From: Octadecabacter sp. SW4
GTDB taxonomy: Bacteria > Pseudomonadota > Alphaproteobacteria > Rhodobacterales > Rhodobacteraceae
Length of the DNA: 64,000 bases
NCBI RefSeq assembly: GCF_008065155.1
Contig: NZ_CP042819.1
Coordinates: forward strand, 1,612,001-1,676,000
Direction: 5' to 3'
Below are positions 29,790 through 37,957 of this stretch, piece by piece (within the stretch, counting starts at the first letter, position 1; each line of letters opens with the position of its first letter). The position numbers and the translations under genes are program-made. Under the pieces are notes generated by a model that saw only the letters and a program-made list of their open reading frames with translations, made no database searches and had not been told where the DNA came from.

Positions 29790-31061
29790 ATGGGCGGATT
29801 GATCTTTGCGGCGCCCTCCTCGGGATCGGGCAAAACCACTGTGACGCTGGGGTTTTTGCGGGCTGCCACCCGCATGGGCGCAGATATCCGCTCTGCCAAA
29901 TCCGGCCCCGACTATATCGATCCGCGGTTTCACGCCGCCGCCACGGGACGGGAATGTGTGAACCTTGACGCATGGGCGATGACGCCCGACCGCCTGCGCG
30001 CGCTTGCCGAAGGCAGTGGCGATCTGATCATCGAGGGCGCGATGGGCCTGTTTGACGGTGCGCCACCTGCGGGGCGCGGGGCAACGGCGGATCTGGCGCG
30101 CCACCTGGCCCTGCCCGTGGTGCTTGTTGTGGATTGCGCGCGCATGGCCGGATCAGTTGCGCCCCTGGTCGCCGGGTTTGTGGCGCATGATCCGGGCGTC
30201 ACGGTGGCTGGCGTGATCCTCAATAATGTCGGATCGCCCCGCCACGAAGCGATGTTGCGCCACGCCTTGGCGGATGTGGCAATCCTTGGCGTGGTCGCGC
30301 GCGATGCAGCTCTGGCGCACCCCTCGCGCCACCTGGGGCTGGTGCAGGCGGGTGAACGCGCCGATCTGGACAGCTATCTTGAGCGCGCAGCCGATGTGAT
30401 CGGCGCAGGTCTGGACATGGCGGCGCTGCTGGCGCTGGCCGCCGCTGCCCCCGGGATCAGTGCAAAGGCGGCCCCGCGTATCGCACCCCCTGCGCAGCGC
30501 ATCGCCGTTGCCCGCGATCAGGCTTTTGCCTTTGCCTATCCGCATATGCTGGATGACTGGCGTGCGGCGGGGGCGGAGCTGTCGTTCTTTTCGCCGCTGG
30601 CCGACGAGGGGCCAAGGGACGCCGATTTCATCTATCTTCCCGGCGGCTATCCTGAATTGCATGCCGGGCAGATCGCGGGCGCCACGAACTTCATGCAATG
30701 CATAAGAAGTGCCGCAGAAAATACTGATATTTATGGGGAATGTGGCGGATACATGGTCATGGGGCAAGGCATCACCGATGCGGACGGCACCGCCCATCCG
30801 ATGCTGGGCCTGCTTGATCTCGCGACCTCGTTCCAAGAGCGCAAACTACACCTTGGCTATCGCCACCTGCACAGCAATCATGGCCCGATGGCGGGGCGCT
30901 GGGCCGGTCACGAATTCCACTATGCAACAACGCTGCACGCGCGCGGCGATCCCCTGTTTCACGCCACCGACGCCGCAGGCACGGCCCTGCCCCATATGGG
31001 CCTGCGCGCAGGGCGCGCCTGCGGCAGCTTTGCGCACCTGATTGACCGTGCCTTGCCATGA
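29790..31061 (+). CDS. cobB: Cobyrinate a,c-diamide synthase
   Basis: A 423-residue ATP- and glutamine-dependent amidase that amidates the a and c side chains of (hydrogeno)byrinate. The P-loop-like FAAPSSGSGKTTVTLGFL is at residues 5-22, VKSGPDYIDP-like AKSGPDYIDPRFH follows, and the C-terminal class I glutaminase-type domain carries the nucleophile Cys in YGECGGYMVMGQG, with HYATT and GSFAHLI near the end. It directly abuts cobA (TAGATG), implying translational coupling. Confidence 0.95.
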   Translation: MGGLIFAAPSSGSGKTTVTLGFLRAATRMGADIRSAKSGPDYIDPRFHAAATGRECVNLDAWAMTPDRLRALAEGSGDLIIEGAMGLFDGAPPAGRGATADLARHLALPVVLVVDCARMAGSVAPLVAGFVAHDPGVTVAGVILNNVGSPRHEAMLRHALADVAILGVVARDAALAHPSRHLGLVQAGERADLDSYLERAADVIGAGLDMAALLALAAAAPGISAKAAPRIAPPAQRIAVARDQAFAFAYPHMLDDWRAAGAELSFFSPLADEGPRDADFIYLPGGYPELHAGQIAGATNFMQCIRSAAENTDIYGECGGYMVMGQGITDADGTAHPMLGLLDLATSFQERKLHLGYRHLHSNHGPMAGRWAGHEFHYATTLHARGDPLFHATDAAGTALPHMGLRAGRACGSFAHLIDRALP

Positions 31062-31088
31062 CCCGGCAACCGGACTACCGCTAGGGCC

Positions 31089-32324
31089 ATGAGTGACGTG
31101 AACACCCAGATCGACGACGGCCGCGCACGGCGCAATGTGGCGATCCTTGTCGGCGCACAGGCCTTTCTGGGCAGCCAGATCACGATGATTTTCGTGATCG
31201 GCGGCTTGGCCGGACAGCAGCTTGCACGCGCTTCGGGGCTGTCTTTGTGTTTCGCCACCCTGCCGATTTCGATGATCGTGTTCGGGTCGATGACCACCGC
31301 GCCCTGGCTAAGCCATGTGATGCAGCTGCGCGGGCGGCGGTTTGGCTTTTTCGTCGGGGCGATTGGCGGGATGATCGGCTCGCTGATTGGCGCCTATGCC
31401 CTGTCGATTGGCAGCTTCTACCTGTTCCTTCTGGGCAGCTACATGACCGGTATCTACATGTCCGCGCAGGGTTTTTTCCGGTTTGCCGCGGCTGATACGG
31501 CCTCGGAATCCTTCCGCCCCAAGGCGATTTCCTATGTTATGGCAGGTGGTTTGATTTCCGCGATCATCGGCCCGCAACTGGTCAAGGTGACGACCGATCT
31601 GACCGCCGTGCCCTTCGTTGGCACCTATATGGTCGCGATTCTGATCAACGCCGCTGGCATGTTGATGTTCATCTTTCTTGATATCCCGAAACCGCCGGTC
31701 GTCAACGCGGATAGCCCGCAAAGCCGGTCACGCCGTGATTTGCTGCGCGATCCGGTGATCCTTGTGGCGATCATCTGCGCGATGGTCGCCTATGCGCTGA
31801 TGAACCTTGTAATGACCTCGACACCGCTGGCCGTGGTCGGCTGCGGATTCACCACCTCGAATGCGTCCGACATCGTGTCGGCCCATGTTCTGGCGATGTT
31901 CGTGCCATCGTTCTTTACCGGCCATCTGATCGCCCGTTTCGGCGCGCGCAGGATCGTCGCGCTGGGTCTGGCGCTCCTTGGTGCGGCGGGGGTTGTCGGG
32001 TTGTCGGGCGTGGAACTGGGTAACTTTTTCCTTGCACTTGTGCTGCTGGGAATCGGCTGGAACTTTGGCTTTATCGGGGCCACGACCATGCTGGCCAGCG
32101 CCTATAAACCCCACGAACAAGGCCGTGTGCAGGGCATGAACGACTTTATCGTCTTTGGCATGGTGACGATTGCCTCGCTGGCCTCGGGCGGGTTGATGAA
32201 CTGTTCGGGCGGCACCGCCCAGGAAGGCTGGACGGCCGTCAACACCGCGATGGTGCCGCTGTTGGCACTGGCGGGGGGCGCGCTGATCTGGCTGGTGATG
32301 CGCCCGCGCGTATTCGCGGCCTAG
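31089..32324 (+). CDS. MFS transporter
   Basis: A 411-residue major facilitator with about twelve hydrophobic helices. The loop 2-3 motif of the family is present as QLRGRRFGFFVG. It follows cobB by 27 bp on the same strand, so it may be co-transcribed, but nothing in the sequence says whether it carries corrinoid-related compounds. The stop TAG shares CTAG with the opposing gene's stop. Confidence 0.85.
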   Translation: MSDVNTQIDDGRARRNVAILVGAQAFLGSQITMIFVIGGLAGQQLARASGLSLCFATLPISMIVFGSMTTAPWLSHVMQLRGRRFGFFVGAIGGMIGSLIGAYALSIGSFYLFLLGSYMTGIYMSAQGFFRFAAADTASESFRPKAISYVMAGGLISAIIGPQLVKVTTDLTAVPFVGTYMVAILINAAGMLMFIFLDIPKPPVVNADSPQSRSRRDLLRDPVILVAIICAMVAYALMNLVMTSTPLAVVGCGFTTSNASDIVSAHVLAMFVPSFFTGHLIARFGARRIVALGLALLGAAGVVGLSGVELGNFFLALVLLGIGWNFGFIGATTMLASAYKPHEQGRVQGMNDFIVFGMVTIASLASGGLMNCSGGTAQEGWTAVNTAMVPLLALAGGALIWLVMRPRVFAA

Positions 32325-33082
32325 CGCCGCCAGGTCGCCCCGATCAAGGACAGCCTGCGCCGGAATTCGGATGTTCCCAAGCGCCCGTCCGGCACCGCCT
32401 GCGGGTCTTTGTGCGCCGCGCGCAGCAGGTCACGGGCGCGCCAGTTGGCCCGCAGTGCCGCCCCTGCCCGGCCAAAGTCCCGGCGGCCATGTTTGGCGAT
32501 CATGCCCAACCCGTAATCAGCCAGATTGCGCACTTCGGCAAGCGTTTCATGGGCCAGCGGTTTGCGCCCCGCCGCCGTCAACACGGGCACGGCCAGCAGC
32601 CAGTTGGCAATGCCGCCCGCAATCGCCGCTTCGCGCAGATCGCCCTCGTCCCCGGCCACGGCCCCCAAAGCCAGCGCCGCCAACACCACCAGCGATCCGG
32701 CGCCGCGATCAATATGCGCGATCACCTCTTCTTCGGTCGCGAAGGGCGCGCCGTCGATATCCCATTCGCGCGCGGTGATCAGGGTGGAAAACAGCGATGC
32801 AGGCAGGCTGTGCGCCGTGATGACTGCGGCCAGCGGCCCTGCGACCTCGTGGGCGCGCGCAGGTTTACCCGCGATCACATCGCCGACCGCATCGCGCCAG
32901 AATTGCAGACGCATCTGCGCAATCAGCGGCTCGCGGGTCACCCAGGGGGCGCGGGCCACTTCAAGGTTGAAAGCATATAGCGGGAACAGAACCGCCCGCA
33001 CATCCGGCGCGCAGGACATCGCCGCAAGGAACCGGTCAGGATCGCCCTTTTCAACCAGTGCCGCGCAGGCGTTCAGGCTCAC
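32321..33082 (-). CDS. Squalene/phytoene synthase-family protein
   Basis: A 253-residue all-helical protein of the squalene/phytoene synthase superfamily, recognised by VLFPLYAFNLEVARAPW and MRLQFWRDAVGDVIAG. The Asp-rich prenyl-diphosphate motifs are not clear: the first site reads RDAVGD and the second DxxxD is missing. It more resembles the NDUFAF6-like branch linked to complex I assembly in mitochondria, common as a single gene in Rhodobacterales. Its ATG overlaps the cimA stop (ATGA). Catalytic activity is doubtful. Confidence 0.75.
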   Translation of the reverse strand: MSLNACAALVEKGDPDRFLAAMSCAPDVRAVLFPLYAFNLEVARAPWVTREPLIAQMRLQFWRDAVGDVIAGKPARAHEVAGPLAAVITAHSLPASLFSTLITAREWDIDGAPFATEEEVIAHIDRGAGSLVVLAALALGAVAGDEGDLREAAIAGGIANWLLAVPVLTAAGRKPLAHETLAEVRNLADYGLGMIAKHGRRDFGRAGAALRANWRARDLLRAAHKDPQAVPDGRLGTSEFRRRLSLIGATWRR

Positions 33083-34698
33083 GTCGTTGCCCCGTCACGC
33101 ACCAGTTTCCAGGTGATCGCATCAAGCAGCGCATCAAAGGATGCGTCCACTATGTTGGCGCTCACACCCACGGTGGACCAACTGCGCCCCTGCCCGTCTT
33201 CACTGTCGATGATGACGCGGGTCACGGCCTCGGTTCCGCCGTTGGTGATGCGCACCTTGAAGTCAACCAGATGCATGTCGTCGATCAGCGCCTGATAGGG
33301 ACCAAGGTCTTTGGACAAGGCCCGCGCCAATGCGTTCACCGGACCCTGGTCACTGCCATCCGGCCCCTGGCTTTCACTGACATTCAGCATCCGCTCGCCA
33401 TTGATCTTCACGACGACGACGGCTTCTGACAGCGACACCATCTTGCCGCGCTTGTTACGGCGGCGTTCCACCGTGACGCGGTAGCGCTTGACCTCGAAAA
33501 AGGTCGGCAGCAGCCCCAGTTCCTCGCGCGCGAGCAGCTCAAAGCTCGCCTGTGCGGTGTCATAGGAATAGCCGCGCGCCTCCTGCTCCTTGATGCGCTC
33601 AAGGATGCGGGTCAGCGCCGGATCGCCCTTTTTGACACTCAGACCGGCACGTTCCAGACGTTCACGCAGGTTGGATTGCCCCGCCTGGTTCGACATCGGC
33701 ACGATGCGCGTATTGCCGACCAGTGCCGGGTCGATATGTTCGTATGTTGTCGGGTCTTTGGCGATGGCACTGGCATGCAGACCGGCCTTGTGCGCGAAAG
33801 CACTAGCCCCCACGTAGGGCGCCTGTTTTTGCGGCACACGGTTCAGGATATCATCCAGCAAACGCGACGCACGGCGCAATCGGGTCAGTGCCTCGGGCGT
33901 CACGCCGGTGTCGAGCGCGGATGCATAGGGTTCCTTGAGCAGAAACGTAGCAATCAGCGAGGTCAGGTTGGCATTGCCACAGCGTTCGCCAAGCCCGTTC
34001 AGCGTGCCCTGCACCTGCCGCACCCCTGCATCCACGGCCGCCAGCGAATTGGCCACCGCGTTTTCGGTATCGTTATGGGTGTGTATCCCCAGGTTTTCGC
34101 CTGCGATCCCGCTGGCGATCACATCCGTCACAATCGCGCCAACCTCGTGGGGCAGCGTGCCACCGTTGGTATCGCACAGCACGATCCAGCGCGCGCCCGC
34201 ATCATGAGCGGCCTTGATCGCCGCCAGCGCATAATCGCGGTTGGCCTTGTAGCCATCAAAGAAGTGTTCGGCGTCAAACAGCGCCTCGCGCCCCTGAGCG
34301 ACCAGATGTTTGACCGAGGCGGCGATGTTTTCAAGGTTCTCCTCCAGTGTGATCCCCAAGGCGGTGGTCACGTGGAAATCATGGGTCTTGCCCACCAGAC
34401 AGACGGCGGGGGTGCCCGCGTTCATCACGGCGGCCAGCACATCGTCATTTTCGGCAGAGTATCCATTGCGTTTGGTCATGCCAAAGGCGGTCATCGTCGC
34501 GCGGGTCTTGGGCGCGGCGTCGAAAAAATCGCTATCCGTGGGGTTCGCACCGGGCCAACCACCCTCGATATAGTCCAGCCCAAGGGTGTCCAGAACCTGC
34601 GCGATCTGCTGCTTTTCGGACGTCGAAAACTGCACGCCTTGGGTCTGTTGGCCATCGCGCAGGGTGGTGTCGTAAAGGTAGAGGCGTTGTTTGGTCAT
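33079..34698 (-). CDS. cimA: Citramalate synthase
   Basis: A 539-residue enzyme of the 2-isopropylmalate synthase family that condenses pyruvate and acetyl-CoA to (R)-citramalate for isoleucine synthesis. The N-terminal DTTLRDGQQTQGVQFS is the metal and substrate loop, HTHNDTENAVANSL holds the metal histidines, and ERCGNANLTSLI follows. A C-terminal LeuA-type regulatory domain covers about residues 395-530. First gene of a two-gene unit with the phytoene-synthase-like protein. Confidence 0.9.
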   Translation of the reverse strand: MTKQRLYLYDTTLRDGQQTQGVQFSTSEKQQIAQVLDTLGLDYIEGGWPGANPTDSDFFDAAPKTRATMTAFGMTKRNGYSAENDDVLAAVMNAGTPAVCLVGKTHDFHVTTALGITLEENLENIAASVKHLVAQGREALFDAEHFFDGYKANRDYALAAIKAAHDAGARWIVLCDTNGGTLPHEVGAIVTDVIASGIAGENLGIHTHNDTENAVANSLAAVDAGVRQVQGTLNGLGERCGNANLTSLIATFLLKEPYASALDTGVTPEALTRLRRASRLLDDILNRVPQKQAPYVGASAFAHKAGLHASAIAKDPTTYEHIDPALVGNTRIVPMSNQAGQSNLRERLERAGLSVKKGDPALTRILERIKEQEARGYSYDTAQASFELLAREELGLLPTFFEVKRYRVTVERRRNKRGKMVSLSEAVVVVKINGERMLNVSESQGPDGSDQGPVNALARALSKDLGPYQALIDDMHLVDFKVRITNGGTEAVTRVIIDSEDGQGRSWSTVGVSANIVDASFDALLDAITWKLVRDGATT

Positions 34699-34709
34699 GC
34701 GATCCTCCC

Positions 34710-34769
34710 GCCCCGGACTTGATCCGGGGCCTCGTCGGCAAGGTTGAGGCCCCGGATCAAGTCCGGGGC
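34710..34769. repeat. Perfect 24-bp inverted repeat between cimA and cysS
   Basis: Left arm 34710-34733 and right arm 34746-34769 are exact reverse complements over 24 bp with a 12-bp loop. The core reads CCCCGGACTTGATCCGGGG, itself nearly palindromic. The stem lies 11 bp upstream of the cimA start and has no T-run, so it looks like a dispersed palindromic element rather than a terminator. Confidence 0.8.
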
Positions 34770-34814
34770 GTGTTGCGATACGACGTCAAGAACGCGTTCG
34801 TGCCCTTGGCACGC

Positions 34815-34873
34815 ACAGCCCCCGACCGCCCCCATGGGCGGGGGCTTCACCCCCACCCGCGGCCGGGGGCTGT
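34815..34873. repeat. GC-rich nested inverted repeat downstream of cysS
   Basis: ACAGCCCCCG (34815-34824) pairs with CGGGGGCTGT (34864-34873), and the interior contains a second stem GCCCCC/GGGGGC. It lies 18 bp past the cysS stop at 34892 on the minus strand and may end cysS transcription, but there is no clear T-run. Confidence 0.5.
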
Positions 34874-34891
34874 CCTGTGTTGGTCTGCGGA

Positions 34892-36301
34892 TCATCGGAG
34901 GCCCTCCAATTTCGTGGGATCAAAGTCTTTGAGAGTTATCAACTCAACGCGCGACTTTGACATCCGGACTTCCACACCAGCGTCGGCCAACGCCCTTTTC
35001 ATGGTGTCCACCTTAGAAAAATCTTTTGAATGCACAGCCGCATTTCTCAGCTCAAGTAGCTGATCTTCAAACTTCGAAAGGTCGTATTGGCGCAGGGAAA
35101 CGTCAGCGTTGTGCATGCCAGCCAGCACAAGATCAAAATTTCCAAGATCCAGTCCCAACAGCTTCGCGGCATGTGCCAAGCCATCATAGTCTCCGCTTTT
35201 TGACATCTCGCGCATGACAGCAATCGCGCCCGCAGTGTTCAGGTCATCCGCCAAGGCCGCCAAAAATTTCGCGTTAGGCCTTTCTTCGCCGTCTCGATCC
35301 ATCACTTGCGAGGACCACTTGCTCAACGTCCGCTCCGCCTCCACCCGCTTCTTCTCTGTCCAATCCATCGGCTTGCGGTAATGCGTCCCCAGCATCACAA
35401 ACCGGATCACCTCGCCCGGCACAGGGGGCTGGCCATCATGGCCATCCAGCAGGTCGCGCACGGTAAAGAAATTGCCCAAGGACTTGGACATCTTCTTGCC
35501 CTCGACCTGCAACATCTCGTTGTGCAGCCAGTAGCGCGCGAAATCGCCTTCGGGATGGGCGCAGGCGGATTGGGCGATCTCGTTCTCGTGGTGGGGAAAC
35601 TGCAAATCATTGCCCCCACCGTGGATATCAAACGACGCGCCCAACAATTCGTAACTCATCGCGGAACACTCAATATGCCAACCCGGTCGGCCACGCCCCC
35701 AGGGGCTCTCCCACCCCGGCGTCTGATCATCGGACGGCTTCCACAGCACGAAATCCATCGGATTGCGCTTGTACGGTGCCACTTCAACCCGCGCACCGGC
35801 GATCATATCATCAATCGACCGCCCCGACAGCGCGCCATAATCGGCATAGCTTTCCACCGCGAACAGCACATGGCCCTCGGCCTCGTAAGCATGCCCCTTG
35901 GCGATCAGATCAGCGATCATCGCCACCATCGGCGCGATAAATTCGGTCGCGCGGGGTTCCAGATCGGGGCGCAGGGTGCCAAGCGCCTCCATATCCGCGT
36001 GATACCAGCCGATCGTTTCATCGGTGATCGCGCGAATGTCGCGCCCCGTCGCAGCGGCACGCGCGTTGATCTTGTCGTCCACGTCGGTGAAATTGCGCAC
36101 ATAGGTCACATGATCGGCGCCATACACATGACGCAGCAAGCGATAAAGCACATCAAACACCACCACAGGGCGCGCATTGCCCAGATGGGCACGGTCATAG
36201 ACCGTCGGGCCACAGACATACATGCGCACGTTTTTGGGATCGAGGGGGATGAACTCCTCTTTCCGGCGCGTCTTGGTGTTGTGCAAACGGATCGTTGTCA
36301 T
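34892..36301 (-). CDS. cysS: Cysteinyl-tRNA synthetase
   Basis: A 469-residue class I aminoacyl-tRNA synthetase charging tRNA-Cys. The zinc/HIGH region [16 protein letters not shown] is at residues 30-45 and [10 protein letters not shown] is the KMSKS loop. The C-terminal third (about 34892-35220) is unusual: by hand count 34921-35220 is about 49% GC against roughly 60-65% in the rest, and codon choice is AT-richer ([18 protein letters not shown] region). That suggests a mosaic gene with a transferred tRNA-binding end. Confidence 0.95.
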   Translation of the reverse strand: MTTIRLHNTKTRRKEEFIPLDPKNVRMYVCGPTVYDRAHLGNARPVVVFDVLYRLLRHVYGADHVTYVRNFTDVDDKINARAAATGRDIRAITDETIGWYHADMEALGTLRPDLEPRATEFIAPMVAMIADLIAKGHAYEAEGHVLFAVESYADYGALSGRSIDDMIAGARVEVAPYKRNPMDFVLWKPSDDQTPGWESPWGRGRPGWHIECSAMSYELLGASFDIHGGGNDLQFPHHENEIAQSACAHPEGDFARYWLHNEMLQVEGKKMSKSLGNFFTVRDLLDGHDGQPPVPGEVIRFVMLGTHYRKPMDWTEKKRVEAERTLSKWSSQVMDRDGEERPNAKFLAALADDLNTAGAIAVMREMSKSGDYDGLAHAAKLLGLDLGNFDLVLAGMHNADVSLRQYDLSKFEDQLLELRNAAVHSKDFSKVDTMKRALADAGVEVRMSKSRVELITLKDFDPTKLEGLR

Positions 36302-36452
36302 GTCAGTCCTTAAACGGTTCTCGCCCGCGGACTTAGCAACTTAACTGTTCAGGATAAACGTGAAAGAGCGGCCCGCGTGACGTATGTCAGCAGATAATGA
36401 GGCAGGCGATGATACAATTGCTCTTCATGGCGCCGACATAGCAGGCAGGGCG

Positions 36453-36814
36453 CTATCCGTCCAGCATTTCCACAAGGGTGCAATTGGTGCGCAGATGGCG
36501 ACCCGTCACATCGCCCTTGATCGCGTGCGCAGTGGCCTGCCAGCTTGGATGTGCCAAAACCCTCGGGCGTATGCAGCCAGACGATATTGCCGCGCTGCGC
36601 CACCGCCTCGGACGCGACACCCGTATCGGTCAAGCACAGCGTGATCAATCACCACAGGCGATGTGGAAAAGAAACCGTGCAGATGACGCGGATCGTCGGG
36701 CGCACAGGAACAGACGGCAGCGCGCAAATCTTCCCCGCGCATCACGAACTCAGGCACTTCTACGCCAACATTCACCCCGCGCAGCAATGCGACCTGTGAT
36801 TGCGCCTGATCCAT
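36453..36814 (-). pseudogene. DUF1697 gene remnant
   Basis: Three pieces of a DUF1697 protein occur in order on the minus strand but in different frames: the start MDQAQSQVALLRGVNVG (from 36814), then EDLRAAV...HGFFSTSP, then QRGNIVWLHTPEGFGTSKLA, and the end IKGDVTGRHLRTNCTLVEMLDG with stop TAG at 36453-36455. The total is about 362 bp against ~540 bp expected, so there is an internal deletion just after GVNVG plus frameshifts. It is a clear pseudogene. The surrounding 36302-37006 stretch has no intact gene. Confidence 0.85.
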
Positions 36815-36920
36815 GCGACCATCGTGCAACATGCGATAGGATATCACTATGACCCGCCTGGACACTGCCAACGACATCATCCGCGCATCCCTGCCGAAAA
36901 AGACCCGCGACACCCTGTAA

Positions 36921-36982
36921 CTTCTTCTGTTCAAAAATACCTCCGGGGGGAGTCCGCGAGGACGGGGGGCAGCGCCCCCCAG
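36921..36982 (-). terminator. 3'-end compound hairpin element, copy 2 (after the VOC gene)
   Basis: Read on the minus strand, 24 bp after the VOC stop: CTGGGGGGCGCTGCCCCCC, then a small hairpin GTCCTCGCGGAC, then CCCCCCGGAGG and the tail TATTTTTGAACAGAAGAAG. The G-run can pair with either of two C-runs. It matches copy 3 after the mttB-like gene in architecture and sequence and probably terminates transcription. Confidence 0.65.
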
Positions 36983-37006
36983 CCCCGCCCGCCGCAGGCG
37001 ACGCCC

Positions 37007-37393
37007 TCAGGCGTAACTCACCACCTCGATCTCGACGTCGTTGCCCTCGTGAAAATAAAACCGCCGCCCCGGTTCATAATCTGCGTGGCTGTGCGGCGTG
37101 AAACCGGCCGCCTTCACCGCCACCTCGGCGGCGTCCAGATCGTCAACCACCACACCGATATGGTTCAACCCGCCGCGCCGCAAATAGCTGTTGTCCGCCG
37201 CAACCTGATCGCGCCCACCCGCGGGACCGGTATAAAGCGCAAGATAGCTGTCATCGCCACCCACATGCACCGTGAAACCGCCGTTGATCGCGCTGCCTTC
37301 CCAGCGGGTGTGCCAGCCGAACAGGTCTTGCAGCACTGCGGCAGTGGCACGCGGATCGGCCACGGTGACGTTCACATGTTCAAGTCGTGCCAT
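37007..37393 (-). CDS. VOC-family (glyoxalase-like) protein
   Basis: A 128-residue vicinal-oxygen-chelate protein with two beta-alpha-beta modules. The N-terminal LEHVNVTVADPRATAAVL holds a first metal-ligand His, and GLNHIGVVVDDLDAAE and FHEGNDVEIEVV supply the later His and Glu. The substrate is unknown (glyoxalase I, dioxygenase or bleomycin-resistance folds share it). AGGAGAG precedes ATG 37393. A SoxR-type promoter drives it, which suggests a role in redox-cycling drug or reactive electrophile defence. Confidence 0.88.
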   Translation of the reverse strand: MARLEHVNVTVADPRATAAVLQDLFGWHTRWEGSAINGGFTVHVGGDDSYLALYTGPAGGRDQVAADNSYLRRGGLNHIGVVVDDLDAAEVAVKAAGFTPHSHADYEPGRRFYFHEGNDVEIEVVSYA

Positions 37394-37427
37394 TGGTTCT
37401 CTCCTCTTGGCTTTCATGTCAGCCTCA

Positions 37428-37458
37428 TGTCTAATTCCTCAAGTGAACTTGAGATCAA
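37428..37458 (-). promoter_or_regulatory. SoxR box and 19-bp-spacer promoter for the VOC gene
   Basis: The dyad CCTCAAGTGAACTTGAGA (37437-37454) differs from the canonical SoxR box at two positions. On the minus strand it sits between a -35-like TTGATC (37453-37458) and a -10-like TAGACA (37428-37433) with exactly 19 bp between, the long spacer required for MerR-family activation. It matches E. coli soxS promoter layout. The transcript would run to the VOC gene. Confidence 0.8.
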
Positions 37459-37469
37459 GAGGTTTTTTC

Positions 37470-37925
37470 ATGTCCGGTCTATCCATCGGCGATCTGGCGG
37501 CGCGCACCGGGCTGGCCGTTTCGGCGATCCGCTTTTACGAGACCCACGGGATCGTCGCGCCCTTGCGCAACGCGGGCGGGCATCGCCGCTACGGGCGGGC
37601 CGATATCCGGCGCCTGTCGTTTGTGATGGCGGCCACCGGGCTGGGGTTCGCCCTGGCTGACATTGCGCAGCATCTGGCGAAACTACCTGCCCACAAGGCC
37701 CCCAGCCGCGCCGATTGGACCCGCATTTCCAAGGGGTTCCGGCGCGATATTGATACGCGGATCGCCGCCCTTGAAACCCTGCGTGACAAGCTCGATGGCT
37801 GCATCGGATGCGGCTGCCTCTCGCTGGACAGATGCGCGCTTTATAATCCGGCCGATATCGCGGCAAAGCACGGCGCGGGGCCGCGCTATCTGCTGGGGGA
37901 CAGCGCACCGCCAACATCGGATTGA
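37470..37925 (+). CDS. soxR: Redox-sensing transcriptional activator SoxR
   Basis: A 151-residue MerR-family regulator. Residues 4-45 are the winged helix-turn-helix (IGDLAARTGLAVSAIRFYE), the middle is a dimerisation helix, and the C-terminal cluster CIGCGCLSLDRC (Cys111, 114, 116, 122) binds a [2Fe-2S] centre oxidised by redox-cycling agents. ATG 37470 begins the conserved region; the open frame upstream to 37272 crosses the promoter and is ignored. It is divergent from the VOC gene and shares the SoxR box. Confidence 0.95.
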   Translation: MSGLSIGDLAARTGLAVSAIRFYETHGIVAPLRNAGGHRRYGRADIRRLSFVMAATGLGFALADIAQHLAKLPAHKAPSRADWTRISKGFRRDIDTRIAALETLRDKLDGCIGCGCLSLDRCALYNPADIAAKHGAGPRYLLGDSAPPTSD

Positions 37926-37957
37926 CATTGCCGCGCCAAAGCGGCTTCCCTGCGCAG

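Noticed and set aside
33676..34722. 348-residue plus-strand open frame over cimA
   Set aside because: Antisense shadow with no domain; the minus-strand enzyme motifs are complete.
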